In this document: one piece after another, positions 1 through 6,993 of the stretch
Layout of the letters: each line of letters starts with the position of its first letter
Position numbering within the stretch: position 1 is the first letter of the stretch
Source of the DNA: a candidate division WWE3 bacterium RIFOXYD1_FULL_39_9
GTDB taxonomy: Bacteria > Patescibacteriota > WWE3 > UBA101185 > UBA10185
Assembly (NCBI GenBank): GCA_001773295.1
Contig: MEWG01000022.1
Span: forward strand, 40,141-61,772
Length of the DNA stretch: 21,632 nt
Direction of reading: 5' to 3'
The notes under the pieces: generated by a model
Told to the model about the DNA's origin: nothing
Databases searched by the model: none
The model's input: the letters and a program-made list of their open reading frames with translations, nothing else
Program-made: the position numbers and the translations under genes

Positions 1-457
1 CTTTACTTAAATAGTAAACGGGCTTAATTCCAATCCTATCTCTCACCAAAATGAATTTATGGTTCCTACTGTCGTAGATAGAAATAGCAAACATACCTTG
101 GAGCTTTTCAAAAACACCGGTTCCCCACTCTTCGTATCCGTGCAAAATTGCCTCGGTATCTGAAGAGGATTCAAAATGATAACCTAACTTTTCAAGTTCG
201 ACTTTTAATTGTGGGTAGTTGTAAATTTCGCCGTTCTGACAGATAACCAGCGATCTGTCGGCACTATACATGGGCATGTGTCCTTTTGGACTTAGATCTA
301 GGATGCTCAGTCTTCTTGACCCCAAAAAAGCACCACGCTCCTTATCTACGTGCATTCCCCAATCATCGGGACCTCTGTGCTTAATGCTATTAAGCATGCT
401 CTGCAGAATCTCTTCAGATTTTGGGCTTCCATTTATTATTCCTGCAATTCCACACAT
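1..457 (-). CDS. asnB: Asparagine synthetase B (glutamine-hydrolysing), N-terminal part; C-terminus beyond window
   Basis: The reverse strand from ATG at 455-457 reads without a stop to base 1, giving 152 codons of a protein that continues outside the window. It begins MCGIAGI, so Cys2 becomes the N-terminal nucleophile of a class II glutamine amidotransferase after Met removal. Other family motifs follow: KHRGPDD near residue 30, NGEIYN near 80, SSDTEAI near 103 and VRDRIGIKPVYY near 140. Glutamine hydrolysis in this domain supplies ammonia to a C-terminal ATP-dependent synthetase domain, which cannot be seen. A GGAGT Shine-Dalgarno (467-471) lies 9 nt upstream. It is last in the visible minus-strand row, 26 nt after the methyltransferase. 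AsnB homologues in surface-glycan clusters sometimes amidate uronic acids rather than aspartate, so the true acceptor is open. The family call is secure. Confidence 0.93.
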   Translation of the reverse strand, partial: MCGIAGIINGSPKSEEILQSMLNSIKHRGPDDWGMHVDKERGAFLGSRRLSILDLSPKGHMPMYSADRSLVICQNGEIYNYPQLKVELEKLGYHFESSSDTEAILHGYEEWGTGVFEKLQGMFAISIYDSRNHKFILVRDRIGIKPVYYLSK

Positions 458-483
458 ATTTTATTTACTCCATGATCTTCCGT

Positions 484-1443
484 TTATGATTTAACTCCCA
501 CAACTTTTATCATGGGCCAAAATAACGGACTGGTTTCCGCCAAATAGATAAAAAATTTCCTAAGTAATGCAAATGGAACAAACTCGAATAACAATTTTGT
601 AGCAAATTGATCAACATAAACTTCTTTAAAACCTGCCGTTTTGTGCATTCTTTTTATATGGCTGCCCAAAAAGGAAAACTCGTAACCAAATATCATATGT
701 TTTGATTTAAGTAATTTTATGTGGACAAATTCCGCAATTTGTTTAAGGACGGGAAAATTTGGAATGTTACCCCAAACTTGTCTATAAGTTAAAGAGCCGA
801 TATTTAAACTTGGAACAGTGTTAAAAGATATTCCTCCTGACTTAAGTACTCTGTAAAGTTCTTTAATCGTTGCTGGTGTATTTTCAATATGTTCGATAAC
901 ACCGCCGCCATATAAAATATCGATCTGGTTTTCTTTTATTGGCATTTTCTGTATGTCTCCGAGGATTAATAAATAGTTATGAATCCCCATGTCCTCCAGC
1001 ATTCTTTCACCAAGTTTTAATGCTTCGAGCGAGAAATCTATGCCGACAACTAATTTACATTTATCTGAAAGCGCTCTTGCAAGATACATTGGGCCACATC
1101 CAATCTCCAAAAAAATTGTCTCGTTTCCGAATTCCTTATATTTCCTAATTTGATCAAAAACGTTCTGAAAATTGTCATTGAGGTATATTCGATACTGCTC
1201 TTCATAAGAAAGTCTGCCTTCTTTGTCAATGTAAAATTCATCCCATTTTTCTTTAGATAAACCCGCGTCTTTCTCGATTTTTTCCGGCAGGAAGTTATAA
1301 ATATTCCCAATTTTTTGATAAGTTTTTTTACACGACTCCGTTGTGCAGATTAACTCCTCTCCTGATTGGATCAGATCTCCTTTGCACTCTGGACAGCAAA
1401 GCATTGGTAATGTATTTAAACCTTCAGTATTTCTTTGTTCCAT
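484..1443 (-). CDS. SAM-dependent methyltransferase with N-terminal Trm112-like zinc ribbon
   Basis: A 319-residue class I methyltransferase. Residues 14-55 form a Trm112/UPF0434-like zinc ribbon, with cysteines at 17, 20, 33 and 38 (CPEC and CTTESC). The Rossmann methyltransferase domain follows: motif I FLEIGCGPMYLA at 111-122, the acidic end of beta2 in VVGIDFS (132-138), a GDIQKMP segment near 162, and the post-motif III LKSGGISFNTVPS near 200-212. The C-terminus is hydrophobic (about 285-315) and may touch the membrane. The start overlaps the upstream epimerase gene by 28 bp. Met14 would avoid the overlap, but AAGGA at 1451-1455 sits 7 nt before the first ATG and supports the longer form. 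Its place among sugar genes suggests a sugar or glycolipid substrate; the substrate cannot be read from the sequence. Confidence 0.85.
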   Translation of the reverse strand: MEQRNTEGLNTLPMLCCPECKGDLIQSGEELICTTESCKKTYQKIGNIYNFLPEKIEKDAGLSKEKWDEFYIDKEGRLSYEEQYRIYLNDNFQNVFDQIRKYKEFGNETIFLEIGCGPMYLARALSDKCKLVVGIDFSLEALKLGERMLEDMGIHNYLLILGDIQKMPIKENQIDILYGGGVIEHIENTPATIKELYRVLKSGGISFNTVPSLNIGSLTYRQVWGNIPNFPVLKQIAEFVHIKLLKSKHMIFGYEFSFLGSHIKRMHKTAGFKEVYVDQFATKLLFEFVPFALLRKFFIYLAETSPLFWPMIKVVGVKS

Positions 1444-2489
1444 TCTATGGTCCTTCTTAAGCCTTCTTTAATGTCAATCTTCGGCTCAAAATTAAAATAT
1501 GTCTTTATTTTACTAATATCAGGCATAACAACGGTAGGGGCATCTTTTATAAAATCTGCTTTTTCCCTGGTCTTGATCTTAACAGGCTCTTTTATATCGC
1601 ATATTTCGTGAATATAATTTGCTAAATCCAGAATCCTTACTGCGCCCAAATCATTTGAAACATTAAATGCCTCTCCATTAAATTGAGACAGCAATATTTC
1701 AAAAAATGCAATTGTTGCGTCAGAAATATAACAAAAAACCCTGGTATCTGAACCATCGCTTAACATTTCAATCGGCTTACCTTCAATTCCGTTTCTTATA
1801 AAATCGGCAATAACTCTTCGATCGTTCGTAGTCAATCCCGGTCCGTATGTTGCAAACGACCTGGCAATTTTTACCGGAACTTCGTACTCGCGTTTATAGG
1901 TTGCGCATAAAGTTTCTGACAATCTTTTTGACTCCGCATAGCATGCCCTAAGATCAAGCGAAGAGACATTTCCGTTGTAGGTTTCTTTAATTGGTATGTT
2001 TTCCGGTGTCGGATGCCCGTATATTTCCCCACTGCTCATATATAAAACACTGGTTGATGCATCTTTTTTGGCAGCTTCAAGTACCCATCTGATTCCATTT
2101 ACATTTATATCGACAGTTCCCAAAGGGTCTGCCTGAAAAAATGCAGGTGCCGACATGCCTGCCGAATGCACAAAATAATCTATCTTAGTTTCCGGTTCGT
2201 ATGGATATCTAGCGTCGTGTTTTACAAAAGTTATGTCCTTTCTGTCAGTTAAGTATTTTAATTTTGCTGTTTTTGATGGGTCCGATCTTTGGATGGCAAT
2301 AACTCTGCAATTCTTTTTAAAAGTAGTTTCGTTTAGATAAGCAATTACATCCAAAAAATAGCTTCCAAATAAACCGGAAGCTCCTGTTACCAACACTGTA
2401 GTACCTTCAAGAACATCAAGTTTTTTTGCTAAAACTTTAACAATATACTCAACGTCTTCTGTTACTATTCTGCTTGGACTTTTTGTCAT
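1416..2489 (-). CDS. NAD-dependent sugar epimerase/dehydratase (extended SDR)
   Basis: A 357-residue extended short-chain dehydrogenase. After about 28 extra N-terminal residues comes the NAD-binding TGASGLFGSYF (GxxGxxG at 36-42). SSGEIYG at 152-158 is the active-site strand, CYAESK carries the Tyr184-x3-Lys188 catalytic pair, and ARSFATYGPG lies at 209-218. The C-terminal substrate domain ends with IKEGLRRTIEWNKE, typical of nucleotide-sugar 4,6-dehydratases, 4-epimerases and UDP-glucuronate decarboxylases. The SGE triad (rather than TDE) leans toward decarboxylase- or epimerase-type relatives, but this is weak. It lies 11 nt after the ThDP enzyme gene and overlaps the methyltransferase, so the three are probably co-transcribed and act on one sugar. 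No clear Shine-Dalgarno is visible. Exact reaction unknown. Confidence 0.85.
   Translation of the reverse strand: MTKSPSRIVTEDVEYIVKVLAKKLDVLEGTTVLVTGASGLFGSYFLDVIAYLNETTFKKNCRVIAIQRSDPSKTAKLKYLTDRKDITFVKHDARYPYEPETKIDYFVHSAGMSAPAFFQADPLGTVDINVNGIRWVLEAAKKDASTSVLYMSSGEIYGHPTPENIPIKETYNGNVSSLDLRACYAESKRLSETLCATYKREYEVPVKIARSFATYGPGLTTNDRRVIADFIRNGIEGKPIEMLSDGSDTRVFCYISDATIAFFEILLSQFNGEAFNVSNDLGAVRILDLANYIHEICDIKEPVKIKTREKADFIKDAPTVVMPDISKIKTYFNFEPKIDIKEGLRRTIEWNKEILKV
1451..1455 (-). promoter_or_regulatory. Shine-Dalgarno deciding the methyltransferase start
   Basis: The reverse strand reads AAGGA at 1455-1451, 7 nt before ATG at 1443. This supports the start that overlaps the upstream gene by 28 bp over the internal Met14, which would give no overlap. 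Confidence 0.6.
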
Positions 2490-2500
2490 TAGTTTTGCTA

Positions 2501-4309
2501 CTAGGGTAAGTTCTTGGTCTCAGCTTCTTTGTTAACCAGAGGTTTGATATACATATTGTTTGTAAATTCCTCGCGGTCCAAAAAAGGCATCTGATCCTCA
2601 ATACCGGTGTTCCAGCCTAATCTAGGCTCAAGAACAGTCTTAGTAGGTAATTTAACTACGCAAATTACCGGACCTTTTGCATTGAGCACTTTTTTGATTT
2701 TAGACTTAAGCTCGCCGTAATTCTTGATCAACTCAGTCTTTAATCCGTATGCTTTAGCAACTTTTACAAAATCCGGAACTCCGTAGCCCAACCCATGCGA
2801 TCCTACATATCTGGACTTAAAGTAAGTGTCTTGGAATTGTTTAATAATTCCGTAGGATTCGTTATCCATTATAAATACTTTTAACGGAATATCGTAGTAT
2901 TTGACAGTTTGAAGCTCCTGAATATTTACCTGCATACCTCCGTCGCCGATTGTACATAAAACGTTCTTTGCTTTTTTACTTTTGCCATAATATGCGCCTA
3001 AAGAAGCGGCAAAGGCGTAACCCATCGGAGAGTGTGCCCATGCAGTTACAATTTTTTGACCCTTCTTTACTTTATATGCTTGTGCGAGATTTACGATATT
3101 TCCGCCGCAATCTCCGACTATTACATCATTGGGCTCAGTTAAATCAGACAGTACGTCCATAAAAGCGTAGCCGTCTGCTCTTTTCTTTGGACTTCTCATA
3201 GCTTCCGTGACTATCGGATATTTTTCCTGCCATTCTTTAGTGCGCTTCAACCACCAGGAAATACTCGTTAGATTTTCTTTTTGAAGTTTTTTAGTTAGTA
3301 CCGGGATAAAATCTTTCAAGTTTACATTAATGTTTACGTGACCTTTTACTTGTTGATAGGTAAGTTCATTACGATCAATGTCTATGACGTATCTCTTAGC
3401 GGCCCTAGCAAAGCTTTCGACCATACCTCCGGTCTGACGACCGTCGTGTCTGGAACCAAGCGAAAGCACCAGATCCGCATTTTGGAAAGTAAAGTTTGCA
3501 CCACGCTGTCCATATGTCCCGATTCTTCCTCGATAAAGGGGATGGGTTTCTTCAAGAACATCGATAGCAACCCAGGTTACTACTGTTGGAACTTTTAGAA
3601 CTTTTAATAATTCCTTTAATTCTTCCTGCGCATTAGCGTGCACAACACCGCCACCAATTAATACCACAGGTCTTTCGGCAGCTTTCAAATCTTTTATGAA
3701 TTCTTCGATTTTTGCGGTAACACTCTTGCCTTCTTCGAGTTTTTCGACATCCTTTTCGTGCTCACGATATCCTACTAAATCTTTCAGAGTAACTTCCGCT
3801 TTTTGTAAATCCATTGGAAGATCAATTAAAACCGGTCCGGGTCTGCCACTCAAAGCAATGTGAACTGCCTTGTCTAATTCATATTTTATTTTGTTTGGGT
3901 CTGTAACCATTACAGCATATTTTGTAACTGGTTTAACCATACTAACAATATCTGTTTCTTGAAACCCGACTTGTTTAATGGGTAGATCCCCTTTTGTAAA
4001 TCGACTGTTAACTTGACCTGTAATATATAAAGTTGGGATATGGTCAAACCATGAACAGCATATACCCGTGATTAAATTTGTAGCACCTGGACCACTTGTG
4101 GAAATTGCAACTCCAAGACCTTCTGACACTCTTGCGTAAGCATCAGCAGCCATGGCCGCAGCTTGTTCATGTTGAACGCAAATCATTTCTATATCTTTGT
4201 TGGCAGCAAATGAATCAAAAACGGGGGCGATAGCAGATCCTGTAATTCCGAAAGTTTTCTTTACTCCTAAGTTCGCGAGATATTGTGCTAAATAGTCAGT
4301 TAATTTCAT
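2501..4309 (-). CDS. Thiamine-diphosphate enzyme, acetolactate-synthase-like (glycan-cluster type)
   Basis: A 602-residue ThDP enzyme with the three-domain acetolactate synthase plan: Pyr domain (1-170) with catalytic Glu48 in QHEQAAAMAADAYAR, a central FAD/NAD-like domain (200-335), and a PP domain with the GDG motif (455-457) followed by DN (482-483). True synthases carry a FAD-region motif like RFDDRVTG and an acceptor motif GMVRQWQ. Here these read SRHDGRQTGG (286-295) and GIIKQFQ (487-493), and KQVGFQETDIVSMVKPVTKYAVMV-type sequence lies near 112-135. From memory, this resembles the IlvB-like group in surface-polysaccharide clusters more than anabolic synthases. YerE, which adds a two-carbon branch to a 4-keto sugar, is a functional precedent. 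No ilvC or ilvD is nearby. An in-frame TTG at 4357 would add 16 non-homologous residues; ATG at 4309 fits the family start MKLTDYLAQYL. Confidence 0.88.
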   Translation of the reverse strand: MKLTDYLAQYLANLGVKKTFGITGSAIAPVFDSFAANKDIEMICVQHEQAAAMAADAYARVSEGLGVAISTSGPGATNLITGICCSWFDHIPTLYITGQVNSRFTKGDLPIKQVGFQETDIVSMVKPVTKYAVMVTDPNKIKYELDKAVHIALSGRPGPVLIDLPMDLQKAEVTLKDLVGYREHEKDVEKLEEGKSVTAKIEEFIKDLKAAERPVVLIGGGVVHANAQEELKELLKVLKVPTVVTWVAIDVLEETHPLYRGRIGTYGQRGANFTFQNADLVLSLGSRHDGRQTGGMVESFARAAKRYVIDIDRNELTYQQVKGHVNINVNLKDFIPVLTKKLQKENLTSISWWLKRTKEWQEKYPIVTEAMRSPKKRADGYAFMDVLSDLTEPNDVIVGDCGGNIVNLAQAYKVKKGQKIVTAWAHSPMGYAFAASLGAYYGKSKKAKNVLCTIGDGGMQVNIQELQTVKYYDIPLKVFIMDNESYGIIKQFQDTYFKSRYVGSHGLGYGVPDFVKVAKAYGLKTELIKNYGELKSKIKKVLNAKGPVICVVKLPTKTVLEPRLGWNTGIEDQMPFLDREEFTNNMYIKPLVNKEAETKNLP

Positions 4310-4316
4310 ACTTCCT

Positions 4317-4344
4317 ATTTTACATAAGATGAGTTGGTTGTAAA
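4317..4344 (-). promoter_or_regulatory. Predicted sigma70-type promoter for the ThDP enzyme gene, probably leaderless
   Basis: On the reverse strand, TTTACA (4344-4339, 5/6 match to TTGACA) is separated by 16 bp from TAAAAT (4322-4317, 5/6 match to TATAAT). Only 7 nt lie between the -10 box and the ATG at 4309, so a transcript would start at or within a base of the start codon. AGGA is present but only 3 nt from the ATG, too close for a normal Shine-Dalgarno. Inferred by eye. Confidence 0.5.
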
Positions 4345-4348
4345 GATG

Positions 4349-4364
4349 ATAGACCAATGTCTAT
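4349..4364. repeat. Perfect inverted repeat (6-bp arms, 4-nt loop) between aminotransferase and ThDP genes
   Basis: Plus strand reads ATAGAC-CAAT-GTCTAT. It lies directly after the aminotransferase stop (4367) and 4 bp upstream of the -35 box of the predicted ThDP promoter. The following reverse-strand bases (CATCTTTAC) are not a T tract, so a strong intrinsic terminator is unlikely. It could be an operator or a weak 3' hairpin. Six-bp arms can occur by chance. Confidence 0.3.
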
Positions 4365-4366
4365 AG

Positions 4367-5530
4367 TCATAGTTTTGCTAAAGCAGTCTTGATTCTTTTC
4401 ACACCTTCCTCTAGATTTTCCATAGAAGTGGCGTACGAAATTCTAAGATAACCCTCGCCGTGCGCGCCAAACGATTTACCGCTCAGCAGTGCTACATTAG
4501 CCTCATTTAGAAGATAATCAGCAATTTCGTCTGAGCTTTTTCCAAAACTCTTAATATTAGGAAAAACATAAAAGGCCCCTGCCGGAAGTTTGCAAGTTAC
4601 ACCTTTTATCTCATTTAATGCAGCAACCAGATAGTCGCGCCTTTTTTTAAATTCTGACACCATTCTACTAACGCTGGTTTGATCTCCCCTTAGCGCTTCT
4701 AATCCCGCATATTGTGTGAAAGTCGCGGTACATCCAACTGAATGCGTGAGAATGTAATCAAACTTTTTTACAAAATCAACCGGAACTATCATGTAGCCGA
4801 GCCTCCAGCCAGTCATTGAATATGTTTTAGAAAAACCATCTAGGATAATAGTTCTGCCCTCGTTTCCGTGTTCACTATAAATAGAATTAAATTCTCCGTC
4901 ATATAAAATTCTCGAATACATTTCATCACTTACTATCCAGCTATTATTTTCCTCGGCTAATTTTCCAATCTCGATTAAATCTTTTTTGGAAATTATGCTT
5001 CCGGTTGGATTACTTGGTGAATTTAAGATTATTAATTTTGTATTTTTATTTATCGTCTTTTTAAAGATTTCCATGTCAAAGGAAAAGTCGTTTTCCTCTG
5101 TCATAGGCACAGGAGTTTTTACTCCGCCAAAAAAATCCGTCAGTGCTTCGTACGTCGGAAATCCAGGATCTGGATAAATTACCTCATCGCCTGGGTTAAC
5201 AATTGCAGAATAAGCAGCAAATATTCCCATCTTGCCGCTGGGGGTTATCACTACTTGGCTTGCGTATACTTCGCAATTTCTGGATTTACTAAATTGTTTT
5301 GCAATTTCTTGGCGTAGTTCAAATACACCTAACGGGGGATTATATTTGGTCCGGCCCTCTTCTATTGCAGTAATGCCGGCTTTACTAACGTTTCCGGGTG
5401 TAGGGAAATCCGGTTGGCCGATTTCTAAGTGAATTATTTTCTTACCTTGTCGCTCGAGCTCCTGAGCCTTTGAAAGAACTGCATAGGCACCTTCAGCATT
5501 TAGGTTCAAAGTTCTATCGGCTAATTTCAT
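4367..5530 (-). CDS. PLP-dependent class I aminotransferase (aspartate aminotransferase family)
   Basis: A 387-residue fold-type I aminotransferase, full length for the AspB-type (I-gamma) subgroup. Visible landmarks: EIGQPDFPTP near 36-45, YNPPLG (63-68), SPSNPTG with Asn174, SDEMYS with Asp202 and Tyr205 contacting the cofactor ring, FSKTYSMTGWRLGY with the PLP lysine at 235, and LRISYA with Arg363 gripping the substrate carboxylate. Glutamate or aspartate with 2-oxoglutarate or oxaloacetate are the likely substrates; alanine or aromatic specificity cannot be excluded. It is the first minus-strand gene of a divergent pair with aspartokinase, 56 bp away, suggesting a shared role in aspartate supply or use. 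No Shine-Dalgarno precedes the ATG. Confidence 0.92.
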   Translation of the reverse strand: MKLADRTLNLNAEGAYAVLSKAQELERQGKKIIHLEIGQPDFPTPGNVSKAGITAIEEGRTKYNPPLGVFELRQEIAKQFSKSRNCEVYASQVVITPSGKMGIFAAYSAIVNPGDEVIYPDPGFPTYEALTDFFGGVKTPVPMTEENDFSFDMEIFKKTINKNTKLIILNSPSNPTGSIISKKDLIEIGKLAEENNSWIVSDEMYSRILYDGEFNSIYSEHGNEGRTIILDGFSKTYSMTGWRLGYMIVPVDFVKKFDYILTHSVGCTATFTQYAGLEALRGDQTSVSRMVSEFKKRRDYLVAALNEIKGVTCKLPAGAFYVFPNIKSFGKSSDEIADYLLNEANVALLSGKSFGAHGEGYLRISYATSMENLEEGVKRIKTALAKL

Positions 5531-5536
5531 AACGAC

Positions 5537-5566
5537 AGTCTAGCAAAAACTTGACACTTTTGTAAC
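5537..5566 (-). promoter_or_regulatory. Predicted promoter for the aminotransferase gene, leaderless geometry
   Basis: The reverse strand has TAGACT (5542-5537, 4/6 match to TATAAT) ending 6 nt before the ATG at 5530. GTTACA (5566-5561, 4/6 match to TTGACA) lies 18 bp upstream. No ribosome-binding site is present. It overlaps the oppositely oriented aspartokinase promoter, so the two could interfere or be co-regulated. Confidence 0.35.
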
Positions 5567-5579
5567 GAGCAATCAAGAT
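5551..5579 (+). promoter_or_regulatory. Predicted promoter for the aspartokinase operon
   Basis: A consensus -35 TTGACA (5551-5556) is followed after 17 bp by a poor -10, CAAGAT (5574-5579), 7 nt before ATG 5587. The gene has no Shine-Dalgarno, so a leaderless message is plausible. The -35 is convincing; the -10 is weak. Confidence 0.35.
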
Positions 5580-5586
5580 TAATGCC

Positions 5587-6990
5587 ATGAAGATTTTGAA
5601 GTTCGGAGGCTCTTCTGTAGGCACCCCGGAGCGAATAAAAAGTGTAATCGACATTGTAAATAAAAGTATCAAAACATACGAAGGTTCACACGTTGTAGTT
5701 GTCTCGGCATTCCAAGGAGTTACCGATCAACTTATCGAAATGGCCGAACTAGCCAAAAAGCAGGATAATAAGTATCTTGAGAGTTTTCGTAATCTAAAAG
5801 AACGACACGTTGCCGCTGTAAATGATATTGTATCTGAAGAAAAAAGGGTCGAAACAATAGAAAAAATCGAAAGGAAGTTCGGTGACTTGGAGAATATCTT
5901 ACGGGGAACTTATTTAACAATGGAGCTGACTCCAAAGATGCTAGACTATGTACTAAGCTTTGGTGAAAGACTTTCGGCTTATATTATCAGCAGAGGTTTT
6001 GAAGAAGCCACATATCTAGACACCAGAACTCTTATAAAAACCGATGAAAATTTCGGAAATGCCGCAGTCTTATACGAGGACACTTACACAAATATAAAAA
6101 ATTATTTTCAAAATAGATCGATGTTGCAAGTTGCAACCGGGTTTATCGGTTCAACAAAAGAAAATGTTACAACAACTCTCGGTCGAGGCGGCTCAGACTT
6201 TACTGCCGCAATTTTTGGCGCCGCACTCAGCGCAAGCGAGGTAGAGATCTGGACAGACGTAGATGGCGTTATGACGGCAGATCCAAAAAAAGTCTCGGAT
6301 TCCTTTTCTCTGGATAATATGACTTATGAAGAAGCTTTTGAACTATCGCACTTTGGTGCAAAAGTTATTTACCCTCCCACAATTCAACCTACCCAAGAAA
6401 AAGATATTCCTATAATGATAAAAAACACTTTTCATCCTGATTTTTCAGGCACAAGGATAAGTAGCGAGACTGACGCGGAAGGAATGATTAAAGGAGTAAC
6501 TTCAATCAGTAATATTAGCTTGATTCTTGTTCAGGGTAAGGGCATGTCTAGCGTATCCGGAATAGACGCTCGAATATTTTCGGTACTCGCGAAAAATAAA
6601 ATTAATAGCGTGTTGATTACTCAAGGTTCTTCTGATCATACAATTTGTATTGCAATAAAACCTGAGTACGGCCAAGTATCTAAAACCGCTATTGATAAAG
6701 AATTTGAGTACGAATTATTAACAAAAAAGATGACGGAAGTTGTAATTGAGGAAAATAAATCAATAATTGCTGTGGTTGGCGAAAAAATAACAAAAGATCC
6801 AAGAATTGCGGGTAAAATATTTGATACCATTGCAAAGAATAATATACTTATATCGGCGATTGCCCAAGGTTCGTCAGATAGAAACATTTCTATAATAATA
6901 GATAAAGAAGACGAAAAGAATGCTTTAACATCACTGCACGCTGCATTCTTTAACGAAAGAAAAATGCCGAAAAGTGGAAAGTTTGAATAA
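5587..6990 (+). CDS. Aspartokinase, ThrA-like kinase with two ACT domains, no homoserine dehydrogenase domain
   Basis: Phosphorylates L-aspartate to 4-phospho-L-aspartate, the entry to the aspartate-family pathway. The 467 residues comprise an amino-acid-kinase domain (1-285) with KFGGSS at 5-10, SFGERLSA near 124-131, LGRGGSDFTAA at 198-208, WTDVDGVMTADP at 222-232 and ELSHFGAKV at 252-260. Two ACT domains follow (about 305-375 and 390-455), each with a GSSD turn (347-350 and 428-431). The IKNT motif after the kinase core (278-281) and the ACT sequences resemble the kinase half of bifunctional aspartokinase/homoserine dehydrogenase more than LysC. The protein ends about where the dehydrogenase would begin. 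ACT domains imply feedback control, probably by threonine or lysine. It starts a three-gene operon with asd 3 nt downstream. Confidence 0.95.
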   Translation: MKILKFGGSSVGTPERIKSVIDIVNKSIKTYEGSHVVVVSAFQGVTDQLIEMAELAKKQDNKYLESFRNLKERHVAAVNDIVSEEKRVETIEKIERKFGDLENILRGTYLTMELTPKMLDYVLSFGERLSAYIISRGFEEATYLDTRTLIKTDENFGNAAVLYEDTYTNIKNYFQNRSMLQVATGFIGSTKENVTTTLGRGGSDFTAAIFGAALSASEVEIWTDVDGVMTADPKKVSDSFSLDNMTYEEAFELSHFGAKVIYPPTIQPTQEKDIPIMIKNTFHPDFSGTRISSETDAEGMIKGVTSISNISLILVQGKGMSSVSGIDARIFSVLAKNKINSVLITQGSSDHTICIAIKPEYGQVSKTAIDKEFEYELLTKKMTEVVIEENKSIIAVVGEKITKDPRIAGKIFDTIAKNNILISAIAQGSSDRNISIIIDKEDEKNALTSLHAAFFNERKMPKSGKFE

Positions 6991-6993
6991 TAA

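Noticed and set aside
1050..1310. 86-codon open frame on the minus strand within the methyltransferase gene
   Set aside because: It is in another frame of a gene with intact methyltransferase motifs and has no ribosome site or known domain.
2501..4309. Anabolic acetolactate synthase (ilvB) for branched-chain amino acids
   Set aside because: Key acceptor and FAD-region motifs differ, no ilvN, ilvC or ilvD is nearby, and the neighbours are sugar enzymes. Not fully excluded, so kept as an alternative.
4310..4357. In-frame TTG start at 4357 adding 16 residues to the ThDP enzyme
   Set aside because: The extra residues match no ThDP family start, TTG is a rare start, and the region holds a promoter and a palindrome. 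ATG 4309 matches the usual family N-terminus.
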